The notes: generated by a model not told the origin, from the sequence alone. A stretch of DNA of 64,000 nt from Pedobacter steynii (GCF_900103665.1 NZ_FNGY01000011.1:124001-188000), one strand, 5' to 3'; counted from the first letter of the stretch, positions 45,503 to 53,435 are shown. Numbers and translations are program-made.

Positions 45503-46000
45503 TTACCTGCCAAAGTCGTCCTGTACCCTCACGATATCGCTTTCATCAGATGGGTTTTCCGGATCGGTATGTTGCCAGATCTCTGAGACGATTCCCCAAT
45601 CATCCAGACCAATCAGACGGTGTCTTTCTCCTTGTTTTAGCTTGATTGTTTGTGCTGGTGCCAATTGCTGAACATCGCCTTGCTCATCAGTTTCACTGAT
45701 ACTCACGCCTACTGTACCATTTACCACTCTCCATATTTCTGCACGACGGTGGTGATATTGCCATGAAAGACGTGTTTTTGGAGCTACAATTAATATTTTA
45801 GGGCTCAATTTACCTGAAATCTTTAATTCATCAACATTTAATCCATCAAAATAAACATTGGCAAACTGCTGCGCCTGGTCTTCATCGATTACAAAAAAAC
45901 CTCCCCATGGGCGGGTTTCATCACGATTAACCACATTAAATCCTTCAATCTTTAAGCGTTGAGCTACGCCATCGAATATTTCTTTTTTCTGATCTGACAT
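45503..46000 (-). CDS. Cupin, type II phosphomannose isomerase-like
   Basis: 165 residues from the ATG at 45998-46000 (MSDQKKEIF); the longer open frame begins 102 bases upstream with no supporting sequence. The cupin barrel is clear: ETRPWGGFFVI at the start, SWQYHHRRAEIWRVVNGTVGVSI with the metal His and Glu, then KLKQGERHRLI. The C-terminal mannose-6-phosphate isomerase (ManC-like) domain is the nearest match. A metal-dependent sugar-phosphate isomerase is likely, with no partner gene nearby. Confidence 0.8.
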   Translation of the reverse strand: MSDQKKEIFDGVAQRLKIEGFNVVNRDETRPWGGFFVIDEDQAQQFANVYFDGLNVDELKISGKLSPKILIVAPKTRLSWQYHHRRAEIWRVVNGTVGVSISETDEQGDVQQLAPAQTIKLKQGERHRLIGLDDWGIVSEIWQHTDPENPSDESDIVRVQDDFGR

Positions 46001-46067
46001 TTTGTTCTGATATTTTACACGCCAAATATAATAATATCGCTGTAAAATGAAACTCCTGTTCAGGGGA

Positions 46068-46655
46068 TTAAGACAGCCGACTGATTTCCAGCAGGTCTTC
46101 ATTCAGATCGACAATCAGGTCATAGAGCAGTGCTACATTCTTGTCGCCGCTATTTATTTTCTGATCGAGAATCTCATAATAACACTCATGAAACTCCTCA
46201 TAAGTTTCATCAGGAACATCGATCACCATCAGTTTAAGCTGACAACTTGTATGGTATAGCATCTGCGCCATGGAGAGATAAACACCTGGCAGGTTATCCA
46301 GCAGGTCAGTGTAAGTCTGGCTTCCCCAATCCATCAGGTAGCAATAATAATTATCTGAGGCCAGCAAATTGTATTCCTCATTACTTAAAACCTCCACTTC
46401 ATCCAGGTTATTGATGAGAAAGTAGGTACTTAAGCACTGGAGGGTCTTATCTACAGAGGACAGCAATAGCTTCACGACCTCATCATCTACCGATCTGAGC
46501 AATTCATAATCAGTATCAGAATTCGAATCTGCATCAACCAATCCTTTCAGATCCGAAAGCTCCTTCTCATGAGCAAGAAGAAAACCATTTTTACAAAACT
46601 CATTGATCGCAAAGCTCAATACGTGTGGCACGATCCCTTTAATTGCATCTTCCAA
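46068..46655 (-). CDS. Hypothetical acidic helical protein
   Basis: 195 residues, not recognised. The composition is strongly acidic and Leu-rich, with predicted helices throughout (LRSVDDEVVKLLLSSVDKTLQCL, EILDQKINSGDKNVALLYDL) and no signal or membrane segment. The start codon is TTG at 46653-46655; no in-frame ATG is near, and the run AAGGGGGGA just before it could serve as a ribosome binding site. It is divergent from the small gene at 46721 (65 bases between starts). Confidence 0.6.
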   Translation of the reverse strand: MEDAIKGIVPHVLSFAINEFCKNGFLLAHEKELSDLKGLVDADSNSDTDYELLRSVDDEVVKLLLSSVDKTLQCLSTYFLINNLDEVEVLSNEEYNLLASDNYYCYLMDWGSQTYTDLLDNLPGVYLSMAQMLYHTSCQLKLMVIDVPDETYEEFHECYYEILDQKINSGDKNVALLYDLIVDLNEDLLEISRLS

Positions 46656-46720
46656 AATTCCCCCCTTTCGAATATTTAAGTTTTTAAAGCTAAAAAATCT
46701 AATGTCATAACAAAACAGAA

Positions 46721-46993
46721 ATGAGAAGAATTAATTTTTTCATGATACCTTTAATCATGGAATATGAAATCTCAGATATTGTGATCATCTACATCAGAAA
46801 TCAGTTCAACCCCTTCCTAAAAATTGGAGATCGCATTTATTATCAGGTAGAAACAGGGCTCCCACACCCAATAGCAGAGTGTTTAATTACCCACCTCGAT
46901 CTATATTATCAGTATGAGCTAAAAGAAGATCCTGACATGACAAATAGATTTTATTACGAAATACAGGACCTCAATTGTCATAGTAATGTTTAA
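46721..46993 (+). CDS. Hypothetical small protein
   Basis: 90 residues, not recognised. The N-terminal third is hydrophobic and Ile-rich (FFMIPLIMEYEISDIVIIYI), followed by a more polar part with several Tyr residues (YYQVETG, DLYYQYEL). An ATG start is used; a second ATG follows at residue 8. A terminator hairpin lies about 90 bases downstream. The low but clean coding pattern and the terminator support a real gene. Confidence 0.5.
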   Translation: MRRINFFMIPLIMEYEISDIVIIYIRNQFNPFLKIGDRIYYQVETGLPHPIAECLITHLDLYYQYELKEDPDMTNRFYYEIQDLNCHSNV

Positions 46994-47084
46994 TTTCAAT
47001 TCATTGAAACTTTCTTATAGTGAAGTCCGTTATAGTCATAGTTTGTTTGGTTTAGGTTGGTCTGTGGTGGGCCAACCATCAATT

Positions 47085-47116
47085 AACAGGGATACCTCTC
47101 CAAGGTCATCCCTGTT
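47085..47116 (+). terminator. Terminator after the small orphan gene
   Basis: Stem AACAGGGAT/ATCCCTGTT (47085-47093 with 47108-47116), inner ACCT/AGGT pairing, then TCCTTTTT. Confidence 0.7.
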
Positions 47117-47144
47117 TCCTTTTTACAGCTTTTGTAAATAAAAA

Positions 47145-47188
47145 AAGCCCTTTTCAGGCATACGGTTAAGTTTGCTCAAAAAGGGCTT
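47145..47188 (-). terminator. Terminator of the receiver gene
   Basis: Minus-strand stem AAGCCCTTTT/AAAAGGGCTT (47145-47154 with 47179-47188) followed by a T run (47141-47146); it lies 20 bases past the stop of the response regulator. Confidence 0.75.
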
Positions 47189-47208
47189 ATCATATTCGGA
47201 AAAGCTGG

Positions 47209-47571
47209 CTATTTTTCCAGCAGTTTTTTAATTCTTTTAACAATATAATCAATATCGAATGGCTTGCTGATGTAATCATCTGCGCCGGCAGTAATACTGA
47301 GTTCTTTATTCTGATCATTTGCGGACATTACAATAATCGGAATATGTTTGGTAAAAAGATCTGATTTCAGGTCTTTACAAATCTCGGCACCATCGCCATC
47401 CGGCAACATGACATCTAAAATGAATAGATCAGGCACAGAATCTTTCAATTTTTCTTTTAATTCTGTAAAAGTAGACGAAAGTTGTAATTCATATCCCTCA
47501 TCCTTAAGTAAAACACCAATTATATATCTGATATCTTCATCGTCTTCAAGTACATGTATTCTTTTGATCAT
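47209..47571 (-). CDS. Single-domain response regulator
   Basis: 120 residues, a receiver domain only. The acidic pocket is E9-D10-D11, the phosphoacceptor Asp53 is in LFILDVMLPDGDG, the switch Ser83 is in IVMSAND and Lys103 in YISKPFD. There is no output domain, so it should act by protein-protein contact or in a phosphorelay. The neighbouring PAS protein (110 bases upstream, same strand) is a likely partner but lacks a kinase ATPase domain, so the phosphate donor is not evident here. Confidence 0.92.
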   Translation of the reverse strand: MIKRIHVLEDDEDIRYIIGVLLKDEGYELQLSSTFTELKEKLKDSVPDLFILDVMLPDGDGAEICKDLKSDLFTKHIPIIVMSANDQNKELSITAGADDYISKPFDIDYIVKRIKKLLEK

Positions 47572-47681
47572 TTTTAATTGTTTTTAAATGGAACTTCAGC
47601 GAAGTACTAGCAACAATTTTGCCATAGATTGCAAAAGGGAGTGTAATTGTTACGATAATCTCATTAACATAAAAAACAAGA

Positions 47682-48872
47682 TTAGTTTTTCAAGTCAACA
47701 TTCTTTGTAGAAACATTTATTTTGGTGATGATTTCATCCAGCTCCAGCGCCGACCGTTCCAGCATTTCCAGCAAGGAGACATCTGTCTGGTTGCGTTCAG
47801 CATCAGCTTTCAGCAAATTAAGGATGCCAGCGATATTACTTACCGGCCTGCGAAGTTCATGTGAATTGTTCCAGGCAATATCTTTGAGCATCTGATTTTT
47901 ACGCAGCAAACGTTGCTCATAATTCTTGCGCAGCGTAATATCCCTTAATGCACCCACCATCTTTTCTGCCTGCCCGTTTTTGTCCAATAAAATAAACGCC
48001 TGATTGGAAACATACTTATAAGTTCCATCAGCACACTGTAACTGATATTCACAGCGCCAGGAGTTGCTGAGCTGCGCCAGGGATTCCTCCATACTCTGCT
48101 CCACCCGTTCTCTGTCGTCGGGATGAATTTTACTCAGGATCCATTCTCTTGTATTTTCAGAAATTGCGGCTGTGTATCCAAAGATTTCTGTAAAACCATT
48201 CATCCAATCCAGTTGATCCGTCCGCGGACAATATTCCCAGATCACATCATTCGTCACACTCGTTACCGTCTCATAGACATCCAGCAGTTCTTTAATTCGT
48301 TCTTCTGCTTTGACATGTCTTTCTATATCAATCGCAATTACTGTATAAGCCGGTTTCCCCCGGAATATGGTTTTATGATGAGAGATCAGCATATGAAAAA
48401 CATCTCCGTTTTTCTTTTTATGCAGCCACACTCCAGATGCCCGGCCTTCCGGATGTTCCGAATTCAGGTATTCTTCCAGTTTATTCCGTTCTTCGGTTGG
48501 CCTCAGGTCAAGTACTGTCATTTCTAAAAGCTCCTTCCTGCTATAGCCATATTTACTGACCATCACTTCATTCACCTCCATCAGCCGGTAACTGCTTAGG
48601 TCTAATACATAAATAGCCGCAATAGAGCCTTCAAAAAGCTGTTTATAACTTTTCTCTACGCTGGAAAGACTTCTGCGGTGCATTTCGATCAACAGAAACA
48701 GGATCAGGCCGGAAACGATTAGAAAAATGAGGTTCTTATAATCATATAGAAAGCTCATGTCCTTCCCTGGAGTACGTTCATCGAGTCTTTCTATCCAATG
48801 ACTACCCAGATTTAACCAGACCGCCCCCAAGGCAATATAGACGAACGTAATAAAGGCTGATTTTTTCCGCAT
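47682..48872 (-). CDS. Membrane PAS protein with HisKA-like helix, no ATPase domain
   Basis: 396 residues. Two membrane helices (about 8-26 and 46-63) precede two PAS domains (~75-185, with YVLDLSSYRLMEVNEVMVSKYGY, and ~200-320, ending in a PAC-like MVGALRDITLRK). The end is a HisKA-like two-helix region (NNSHELRRPVSNIAGILNLL). His in SHELRRPVS is the usual phosphoacceptor position, though the normal RTPL reads RRPV. The protein ends without the HATPase_c domain, so it cannot phosphorylate itself. The layout is known from other Bacteroidota proteins of this kind and looks like a real endpoint, not a frameshift, since the stop follows directly with no HATPase coding after it. Confidence 0.8.
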   Translation of the reverse strand: MRKKSAFITFVYIALGAVWLNLGSHWIERLDERTPGKDMSFLYDYKNLIFLIVSGLILFLLIEMHRRSLSSVEKSYKQLFEGSIAAIYVLDLSSYRLMEVNEVMVSKYGYSRKELLEMTVLDLRPTEERNKLEEYLNSEHPEGRASGVWLHKKKNGDVFHMLISHHKTIFRGKPAYTVIAIDIERHVKAEERIKELLDVYETVTSVTNDVIWEYCPRTDQLDWMNGFTEIFGYTAAISENTREWILSKIHPDDRERVEQSMEESLAQLSNSWRCEYQLQCADGTYKYVSNQAFILLDKNGQAEKMVGALRDITLRKNYEQRLLRKNQMLKDIAWNNSHELRRPVSNIAGILNLLKADAERNQTDVSLLEMLERSALELDEIITKINVSTKNVDLKN

Positions 48873-48884
48873 GCTGAATTCTGC

Positions 48885-49106
48885 TTAACCTTCTTCGATC
48901 AATGTGAGGTCATGATACATTTCTTCCAGCATCTCTGTAGGCTTTACATTAATTGCCAGTGCAATCAGATAGAGCTCTTCAGCCCTGAGCTTGGAAGTCT
49001 CCCTCAGGGTAAGCTCATTCATTCTTGCCTTTGTCAACCCCGTCTTTCGTGCTACCTCAGACTTATTTACAGAACGCTGCCCCAAGTAATATCCCAGTTT
49101 AGTCAT
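48885..49106 (-). CDS. Small helix-turn-helix regulator (Xre-like)
   Basis: 73 residues from the ATG at 49104-49106 (MTKLGYYLGQRS). The open frame also has an ATG at 49130, but the extra eight codons cover a GTATAGAT half-site shared with the operator downstream, so the later start is preferred. The helix-turn-helix is NKSEVARKTGLTKARMNELTL, of the Cro/Xre type. It lies 12 bases upstream of the PAS gene on the same strand and diverges from the operon at 49249, whose promoter carries the same 8-base half-sites. It is the likely repressor of both directions. Confidence 0.8.
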   Translation of the reverse strand: MTKLGYYLGQRSVNKSEVARKTGLTKARMNELTLRETSKLRAEELYLIALAINVKPTEMLEEMYHDLTLIEEG

Positions 49107-49111
49107 AAAAT

Positions 49112-49223
49112 GTATAGATTTTTTTAACATTAATATAGATAAATATATAAATGAAGAAGATAATCCATACTATAATTGGTTAAATTAAGGTATTATCTAT
49201 ACTTTTGTATAGATAATCTATAC
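49112..49223. promoter_or_regulatory. Operator with four GTATAGAT/ATCTATAC half-sites
   Basis: The octamer ATCTATAC or its complement occurs four times in 112 bases: 49112-49119, 49195-49202, 49207-49214 and 49216-49223. The second and third form an 11-bp perfect inverted repeat (ATTATCTATAC, TTTT, GTATAGATAAT; 49192-49217) that covers the promoter -7 element. Placement between the divergent HTH gene and the unknown operon suggests it is that regulator's operator. Confidence 0.65.
49176..49207 (+). promoter_or_regulatory. Promoter of the unknown operon
   Basis: TTGG at 49176-49179 and TACTTTTG at 49200-49207 match the -33 and -7 elements (TAnnTTTG) with about 21 bases between, 41 bases before the ATG at 49249. 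Confidence 0.65.
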
Positions 49224-49248
49224 AAACCTTATTTCTTAACCCGTCAAT

Positions 49249-49914
49249 ATGAAAGAAGAAAACAAAAAACCGGTCAGCCTGACCTTTAGTGCACGCATGT
49301 CTGCTTTACATCTGGCCATGCTATATAGCTTTATGATTAAAAGAATCTCCAAAGGCTACTCCACAGCAGAGGCCTCCTTCTTAATGGGCTACCACATAGA
49401 TTTCATCAAACAAAAGGAAGAGCTGAAAAGTATAGGCTTCTCTTTTGAAGACATGCATTCTTTCAGACATGCCATGGAAGAGATTTCTTTAAGGGCGATG
49501 ACTCCCGGGTTTGAACAACAGAATTACACGAAAGACTATCTCCTGAAAAAGCATATCGAGGGGTCCAGAATTGAACATAAGATGTTCCGTATAGAAGAAG
49601 ATCGGTCTGAGGTGCTGGTTTTCCAACTCATGGAAGAGAACCCCGATTACATCAGGTATCAGACCGCAGAAAAGGAAAATGCAGCCGAAGTGAAAGCCAT
49701 TTTAAATGTTCTTTTTGAAGGTCGTCTGTTTTTTAGTCCGCAAACTCCTTTAGCCATTTATCAGCGTTGCCGCAGCGCTATCGGCAATGAAAGCATTGAA
49801 CCCCGGTATATACAGGCCGCACTTACAGCACTCACAAAGAAAAATAATTTTCCGAAACTCAAAAGAATCAGATCAAATGAATACGGTTGCAGGTATGAAA
49901 AAGTATTTGAATAA
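49249..49914 (+). CDS. Hypothetical protein, first gene of the HTH-controlled operon
   Basis: 221 residues, not recognised. Mostly helical, with basic and aromatic-rich stretches. Residues ~40-65 (STAEASFLMGYHIDFIKQKEEL) have a helix-turn-helix look, though weak. The N-terminal SLTFSARMSALHLAMLYSFMIKRIS loosely resembles the motif repeated in the next two genes. No signal or membrane segment. It starts just downstream of the palindrome-covered promoter. The next gene begins 16 bases after its stop. Confidence 0.65.
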   Translation: MKEENKKPVSLTFSARMSALHLAMLYSFMIKRISKGYSTAEASFLMGYHIDFIKQKEELKSIGFSFEDMHSFRHAMEEISLRAMTPGFEQQNYTKDYLLKKHIEGSRIEHKMFRIEEDRSEVLVFQLMEENPDYIRYQTAEKENAAEVKAILNVLFEGRLFFSPQTPLAIYQRCRSAIGNESIEPRYIQAALTALTKKNNFPKLKRIRSNEYGCRYEKVFE

Positions 49915-49930
49915 CCATAACACATCGTTC

Positions 49931-50671
49931 ATGAAAAAAGATAAGCCCAAATTAACCATTCCCCTGGAATTTAAAATTGCCTGTGCCACCTATCATTTAG
50001 CAATACCAGAAGTGCTACAGCTGTTCATAGATCACATTTCCTTTTACGATTCCCTAAGCCATAAGTCCAATGACTGTTATCGCTTTGCCACAAATACCTT
50101 GCTAAGTCATCCTCATCCACCCATTGAAGGGATCAGCCCGGCTTTTCAAACCAACAGAGATGCCATTATAAAATATGTAAGGGAGATTGTTCACATGAGT
50201 GTAAGGCCGCGAACCGCTGAAATTAAAAGAAGAAAGATGTGCATTCCCATTGTAAAAAAGATTTTCAACCTCATGGAACCCAAAGTAACCACCTCCCGAA
50301 CCCTGCAGCTTGACGAAGCAAATACCCTTCAACTCGGGATCGATTTTTCCATTATGTGCGAAACCCATAATTGCCAGCCGGAAGTATACCTTCAATATTT
50401 TATGGATCAGGTTTCCCTGCCGGAAACACATGCCCGAATTGGATTACATCAGCTATTAGAAAACCATGCCATGGCATTTTTCTGCCAGGCCATTACCAAA
50501 TCTAATGCCCTCCTTAGCTCCCCTTCCCATAAAGCCTTACAGATCGAATTTATCGACCACATCCAGGAGCTGCACCTCCGCTTATTTATTGTCCGCAGCC
50601 TGGAGAAACGACGTCAAAAATATTACGAATTATATGAAAATTATTACCACAAGCTCATTCAGTCCGTTTAA
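49931..50671 (+). CDS. Hypothetical protein with two copies of a ~30-residue motif
   Basis: 246 residues from the ATG at 49931. The frame is open earlier, but that part overlaps the upstream gene in another frame. Two copies of one motif are seen: LEFKIACATYHLAIPEVLQ-LFIDHISF near the start and IDFSIMCETHNCQPEVYLQ-YFMDQVSL in the second half. Shared positions are F, [IM], C, P, E, [VY], Q, F, [DN], S. The protein looks helical and cytoplasmic. The next gene carries a third copy. Function unknown. Confidence 0.65.
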   Translation: MKKDKPKLTIPLEFKIACATYHLAIPEVLQLFIDHISFYDSLSHKSNDCYRFATNTLLSHPHPPIEGISPAFQTNRDAIIKYVREIVHMSVRPRTAEIKRRKMCIPIVKKIFNLMEPKVTTSRTLQLDEANTLQLGIDFSIMCETHNCQPEVYLQYFMDQVSLPETHARIGLHQLLENHAMAFFCQAITKSNALLSSPSHKALQIEFIDHIQELHLRLFIVRSLEKRRQKYYELYENYYHKLIQSV

Positions 50672-50686
50672 AATAAATCAGAAATT

Positions 50687-51046
50687 ATGATCCTTAACTT
50701 AAAAATCAGTCTCCCGGAAGACTTCAGTATGCTGTGCGAACTGTTTCAGGTTGATCCTGAAATGATCATTCAGAAATTCGTCAACAGGGTCTCCTTTCCC
50801 TTTTACTACAGCAGGCCAGATGGCAATGAACGCTGGGCTACGCTATTCTTCCTCAATGAGATCGTTGAGGGCAGCCCCCAGATTCAGGCAGAGCTTCCAC
50901 TTCATGAACCGTTTATGGATGCACTTGCAGAAGTGGTCTTTAAGTACCTGGATGGCGGGAACAAAAATGTAGAAAAAGCAGAGACCGCAGGGAGGAAAAT
51001 CATGAAGAAATGGCACAAACAGATCTTAGCCGAAAGAAAGAAATAA
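50687..51046 (+). CDS. Hypothetical protein with one copy of the shared motif
   Basis: 119 residues, not recognised. The motif copy is EDFSMLCELFQVDPEMIIQ-KFVNRVSF (residues ~11-38), related to the two copies in the gene 15 bases upstream. The C-terminal end is strongly basic (GRKIMKKWHKQILAERKK). It is the last gene of the operon; a long hairpin begins at its stop codon. Confidence 0.65.
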   Translation: MILNLKISLPEDFSMLCELFQVDPEMIIQKFVNRVSFPFYYSRPDGNERWATLFFLNEIVEGSPQIQAELPLHEPFMDALAEVVFKYLDGGNKNVEKAETAGRKIMKKWHKQILAERKK

Positions 51047-51093
51047 CATCTCCGTCATTCTGTGTTTATCATCTGGATGACGGGAGATGTTAT
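51043..51093 (+). terminator. Hairpin overlapping the operon's last stop codon
   Basis: Stem ATAACATCTCC plus GTCAT (51043-51058) with ATGAC plus GGAGATGTTAT (51077-51093), one bulged G. Only a weak CTCTTTC follows, so termination may be partial before the sigma factor gene. Confidence 0.6.
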
Positions 51094-51118
51094 CTCTTTC
51101 CGGCCTCAATAATTATAC

Positions 51119-51126
51119 TAGATTTG
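51119..51126 (+). promoter_or_regulatory. -7 element at the sigma factor gene
   Basis: TAGATTTG is an exact TAnnTTTG -7 match, only four bases before the ATG at 51131. A message from it would begin at or just past that ATG. Confidence 0.5.
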
Positions 51127-51130
51127 TACA

Positions 51131-51730
51131 ATGGAGCCTTCAACTCATACCTCAGGAAGGGCAAAAATGATCAGATCCTGGGTAGTCTTATACTTTGACA
51201 GTTTATATTCCTGGGCTTTTTATAAAACATCAAGCAAGGAATCTGCAGAGGACCTTGTCCAGGATACTTTTTTAGTCGCCCTAAAGTCTATTGATCAGTT
51301 TGAAGGAAAATCGGATCCAAAATCATGGCTATTTGGAATTCTACGGCATAAAGTCATGGATTATCACCGCCAAAAATACAAGAACCCCGGCATCGTGGCA
51401 CTTGCAGCAATTGAAGGTAGGACTGAGGCTCTTTTCGGCACCTTATTCAATACTCATGAAGAGTGGAATGCAACAGAAAGCCCTCAACCATGGCAGGAAG
51501 AGCCCGCTCATCTTTTAGACAATCCTGATTTTAATGAAGCGCTTCAGGATTGCCTGAAAAAATTACCCTTAAACTGGTTTTCTGCAATTCAGTTAAAATT
51601 TCTGGAAGAAAAAAAACCAGACCAGGTGTGTCAGGAATTAGGAGTTACGCCGACTAATTACTGGCAAATCATCCATAGGGCAAAGTTACAACTCAGAAAG
51701 TGCATACAGATCAACTGGTTTAACGGATAA
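51131..51730 (+). CDS. ECF-type RNA polymerase sigma factor
   Basis: 199 residues from the first ATG, 187 from the second ATG at 51167 (MIRSWVV). Region 2 is YSWAFYKTSSKESAEDLVQDTFLVALKSIDQF with the family's WLFGILRHKVMDYHR; region 4 is LPLNWFSAIQLKFLEEKKPDQVCQELGVTPTNYWQIIHRAKLQLRK. Both match extracytoplasmic-function sigma factors. The -7 element four bases before the first ATG favours the second start, or a leaderless message. The anti-sigma candidate follows after five bases. Confidence 0.88.
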   Translation: MEPSTHTSGRAKMIRSWVVLYFDSLYSWAFYKTSSKESAEDLVQDTFLVALKSIDQFEGKSDPKSWLFGILRHKVMDYHRQKYKNPGIVALAAIEGRTEALFGTLFNTHEEWNATESPQPWQEEPAHLLDNPDFNEALQDCLKKLPLNWFSAIQLKFLEEKKPDQVCQELGVTPTNYWQIIHRAKLQLRKCIQINWFNG

Positions 51731-51735
51731 CGAAA

Positions 51736-52020
51736 ATGAAGAAAAAAATTATACACCTGGTCTTACTTTCCTGCGTAAAAGCAACAGAACTGATAGAGAA
51801 AAAATCGCTATTTGGTTTATCATGGATAGAAAGACTGCAACTCCGTCTTCATACCAATGTCTGTGATGGCTGTACCATTTATCAGCAGCAAAGCATATTG
51901 CTCGACAAAGTTCTTCAAACTCAGTCCATCAATTTTGACGAACTAAGCCTCCTTCCTCAAGTTAAAAATGAGTCCTTAAAACAAAGCATTCTTTTAAGTC
52001 TGGATAAAGCATCCGACTAA
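51736..52020 (+). CDS. Putative zinc-finger anti-sigma factor
   Basis: 94 residues, no membrane segment apart from a short hydrophobic start. The motif LHTNVCDGC fits the H-x3-C-x2-C zinc ligand set of the anti-sigma zinc-finger (ZAS) fold, with an upstream Cys in LSCVKATELIEKK. Immediate position after the sigma factor supports the role of binding and holding that sigma factor in the cytoplasm. Confidence 0.75.
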   Translation: MKKKIIHLVLLSCVKATELIEKKSLFGLSWIERLQLRLHTNVCDGCTIYQQQSILLDKVLQTQSINFDELSLLPQVKNESLKQSILLSLDKASD

Positions 52021-52033
52021 TTTCCATGCTAAA

Positions 52034-52071
52034 AAATGCGCTGATGCCCCCATCAGATCATCAGCGCATTT
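52034..52071. terminator. Terminator between anti-sigma gene and hydrolase
   Basis: A 13-bp stem (AAATGCGCTGATG with CATCAGCGCATTT, 12-base loop) between the convergent genes. A short T-rich run follows on the plus strand (GATTTATTT); an A run precedes (T run for the minus strand). Confidence 0.8.
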
Positions 52072-52074
52072 GAT

Positions 52075-53391
52075 TTATTTGGCTTTTATCCAGGTGGCAA
52101 TATCATTCACTAATATTCCTGATACACTGACAGGTATTCCGTATTGTGACATATTTCCCTTTTCTTTTTGGGGGCTCAATAGATGGTTCAGATCAGGATA
52201 TAGTTTTAGTGTCACATTCTTTTTCTTACCTAAAGCCGTATTCCATATTTGATAATCCTGCGGAGATATCTGAAAATCAAAACCTCCCTGTACAATCATC
52301 ATCTTTTGTTTGATCAGCTTTTTTGCTGTTCCAACCTGATCATAAAGGTTTAAGTCAATCCAATAAGCTGCCGGCAAGCCCAACAATAAAGAATCAGGTT
52401 TAACCAGGCCCAGTTTGGTGATTCTGGTTTTTGCTGTTTCCTTTAAGGCCTCTTCCAACTGTTTCTTTACTGCACCGGTAGTATCTTTCACCTGTGCTGC
52501 CGCATCCCTGTTTTGTTCATCAATCAGCTCCGTTAATTTCCTTGCCGGAGCTGCTGCCAGGATCAGGCCATTCAGATCCGGGGCAAGTGTAGCCAACCTT
52601 GGCGCGAGCATGCCACCCATGCTGTGTCCGAACAGGTAAATTTTCTTTTTATCTGCTCCCGGAATTGTCCGTGCCAATGCAATCGCTGCGAGTGCATCGT
52701 CTGTTACGGCTTCCTTAACAGTGAATACTTTGTTAAATTCACCTGGATAGACCAGCGTTCTTTTCACATAGCGGATACTCGCAATGCCTTTAGTCGCTAA
52801 ACCGGCAGCAAGATCTTTAAAAGGTTTGTTGGCTCCAACTGTTGCATCCATATCGCTAGCACCGGAACCATGCAGTAAAACAACGATAGGGAAGTTAGAA
52901 CCTTTAGCCGGAGTAGTTAACATACCCACCAGGCTATGGCCGGCTGTCTTGATATAAATCTCTTTTTCTTTATACGCATTCGTATCCGCATACACTGGTC
53001 TCAGATATGATTGCTGGTTAGACCTCTGCCTTGGGAAGAGCCCCACCATTTTCTCGCCTTTATTAAAAACCAACAAAAATCCCTGGGTTTCTTTTTCAAA
53101 TTTAACATCTACAGAAACTGCAAAAAACTCACCTTCTGCTTTACTTTGCAGGACATCTGTACTCAGTACCTTTCCATAATTTGTCTGCAGACTTTTCCAG
53201 ATCGTCTCCAGATTTTCAGGTGTAATCTTAGACTGCACACTTTCATCGAAAAAGGACTGTGCTTCAGTGAATTTCTCCTGTTCCATCAGTTTAAAGAAGT
53301 CGTCAGAGCGGTTAAACAAGGACAATACCCCTTGCGAAAACCCTGTTATGCTGAGAAACAGGGCAAAAAACAATAAAATAATTTTCTTCAT
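52075..53391 (-). CDS. Alpha/beta hydrolase with N-terminal DUF3887-like domain
   Basis: 438 residues. A signal peptide (LLFFALFLSITGFSQ) indicates export. Residues ~25-125 match DUF3887 (FFKLMEQEKFTEAQSFFDESVQSKITPENLETIW). The hydrolase begins ~160, with oxyanion region VVLLHGSGASD, nucleophile Ser in GHSMGG, and Asp and His later (FDFQISPQDY, LYPDLNHLL). It is close to serine aminopeptidase-like esterases. It faces the sigma/anti-sigma pair and has its own -7 element upstream. Confidence 0.88.
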   Translation of the reverse strand: MKKIILLFFALFLSITGFSQGVLSLFNRSDDFFKLMEQEKFTEAQSFFDESVQSKITPENLETIWKSLQTNYGKVLSTDVLQSKAEGEFFAVSVDVKFEKETQGFLLVFNKGEKMVGLFPRQRSNQQSYLRPVYADTNAYKEKEIYIKTAGHSLVGMLTTPAKGSNFPIVVLLHGSGASDMDATVGANKPFKDLAAGLATKGIASIRYVKRTLVYPGEFNKVFTVKEAVTDDALAAIALARTIPGADKKKIYLFGHSMGGMLAPRLATLAPDLNGLILAAAPARKLTELIDEQNRDAAAQVKDTTGAVKKQLEEALKETAKTRITKLGLVKPDSLLLGLPAAYWIDLNLYDQVGTAKKLIKQKMMIVQGGFDFQISPQDYQIWNTALGKKKNVTLKLYPDLNHLLSPQKEKGNMSQYGIPVSVSGILVNDIATWIKAK

Positions 53392-53435
53392 GTAATTGCG
53401 GTCGTAATTATAGATTATTATGGTTGCTAATAAAC

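Noticed and set aside
46001..46102. Extended N-terminus of the cupin gene
   Set aside because: The extra 34 residues have no family match, and a good ATG (MSDQKKEIF) lies at 45998-46000.
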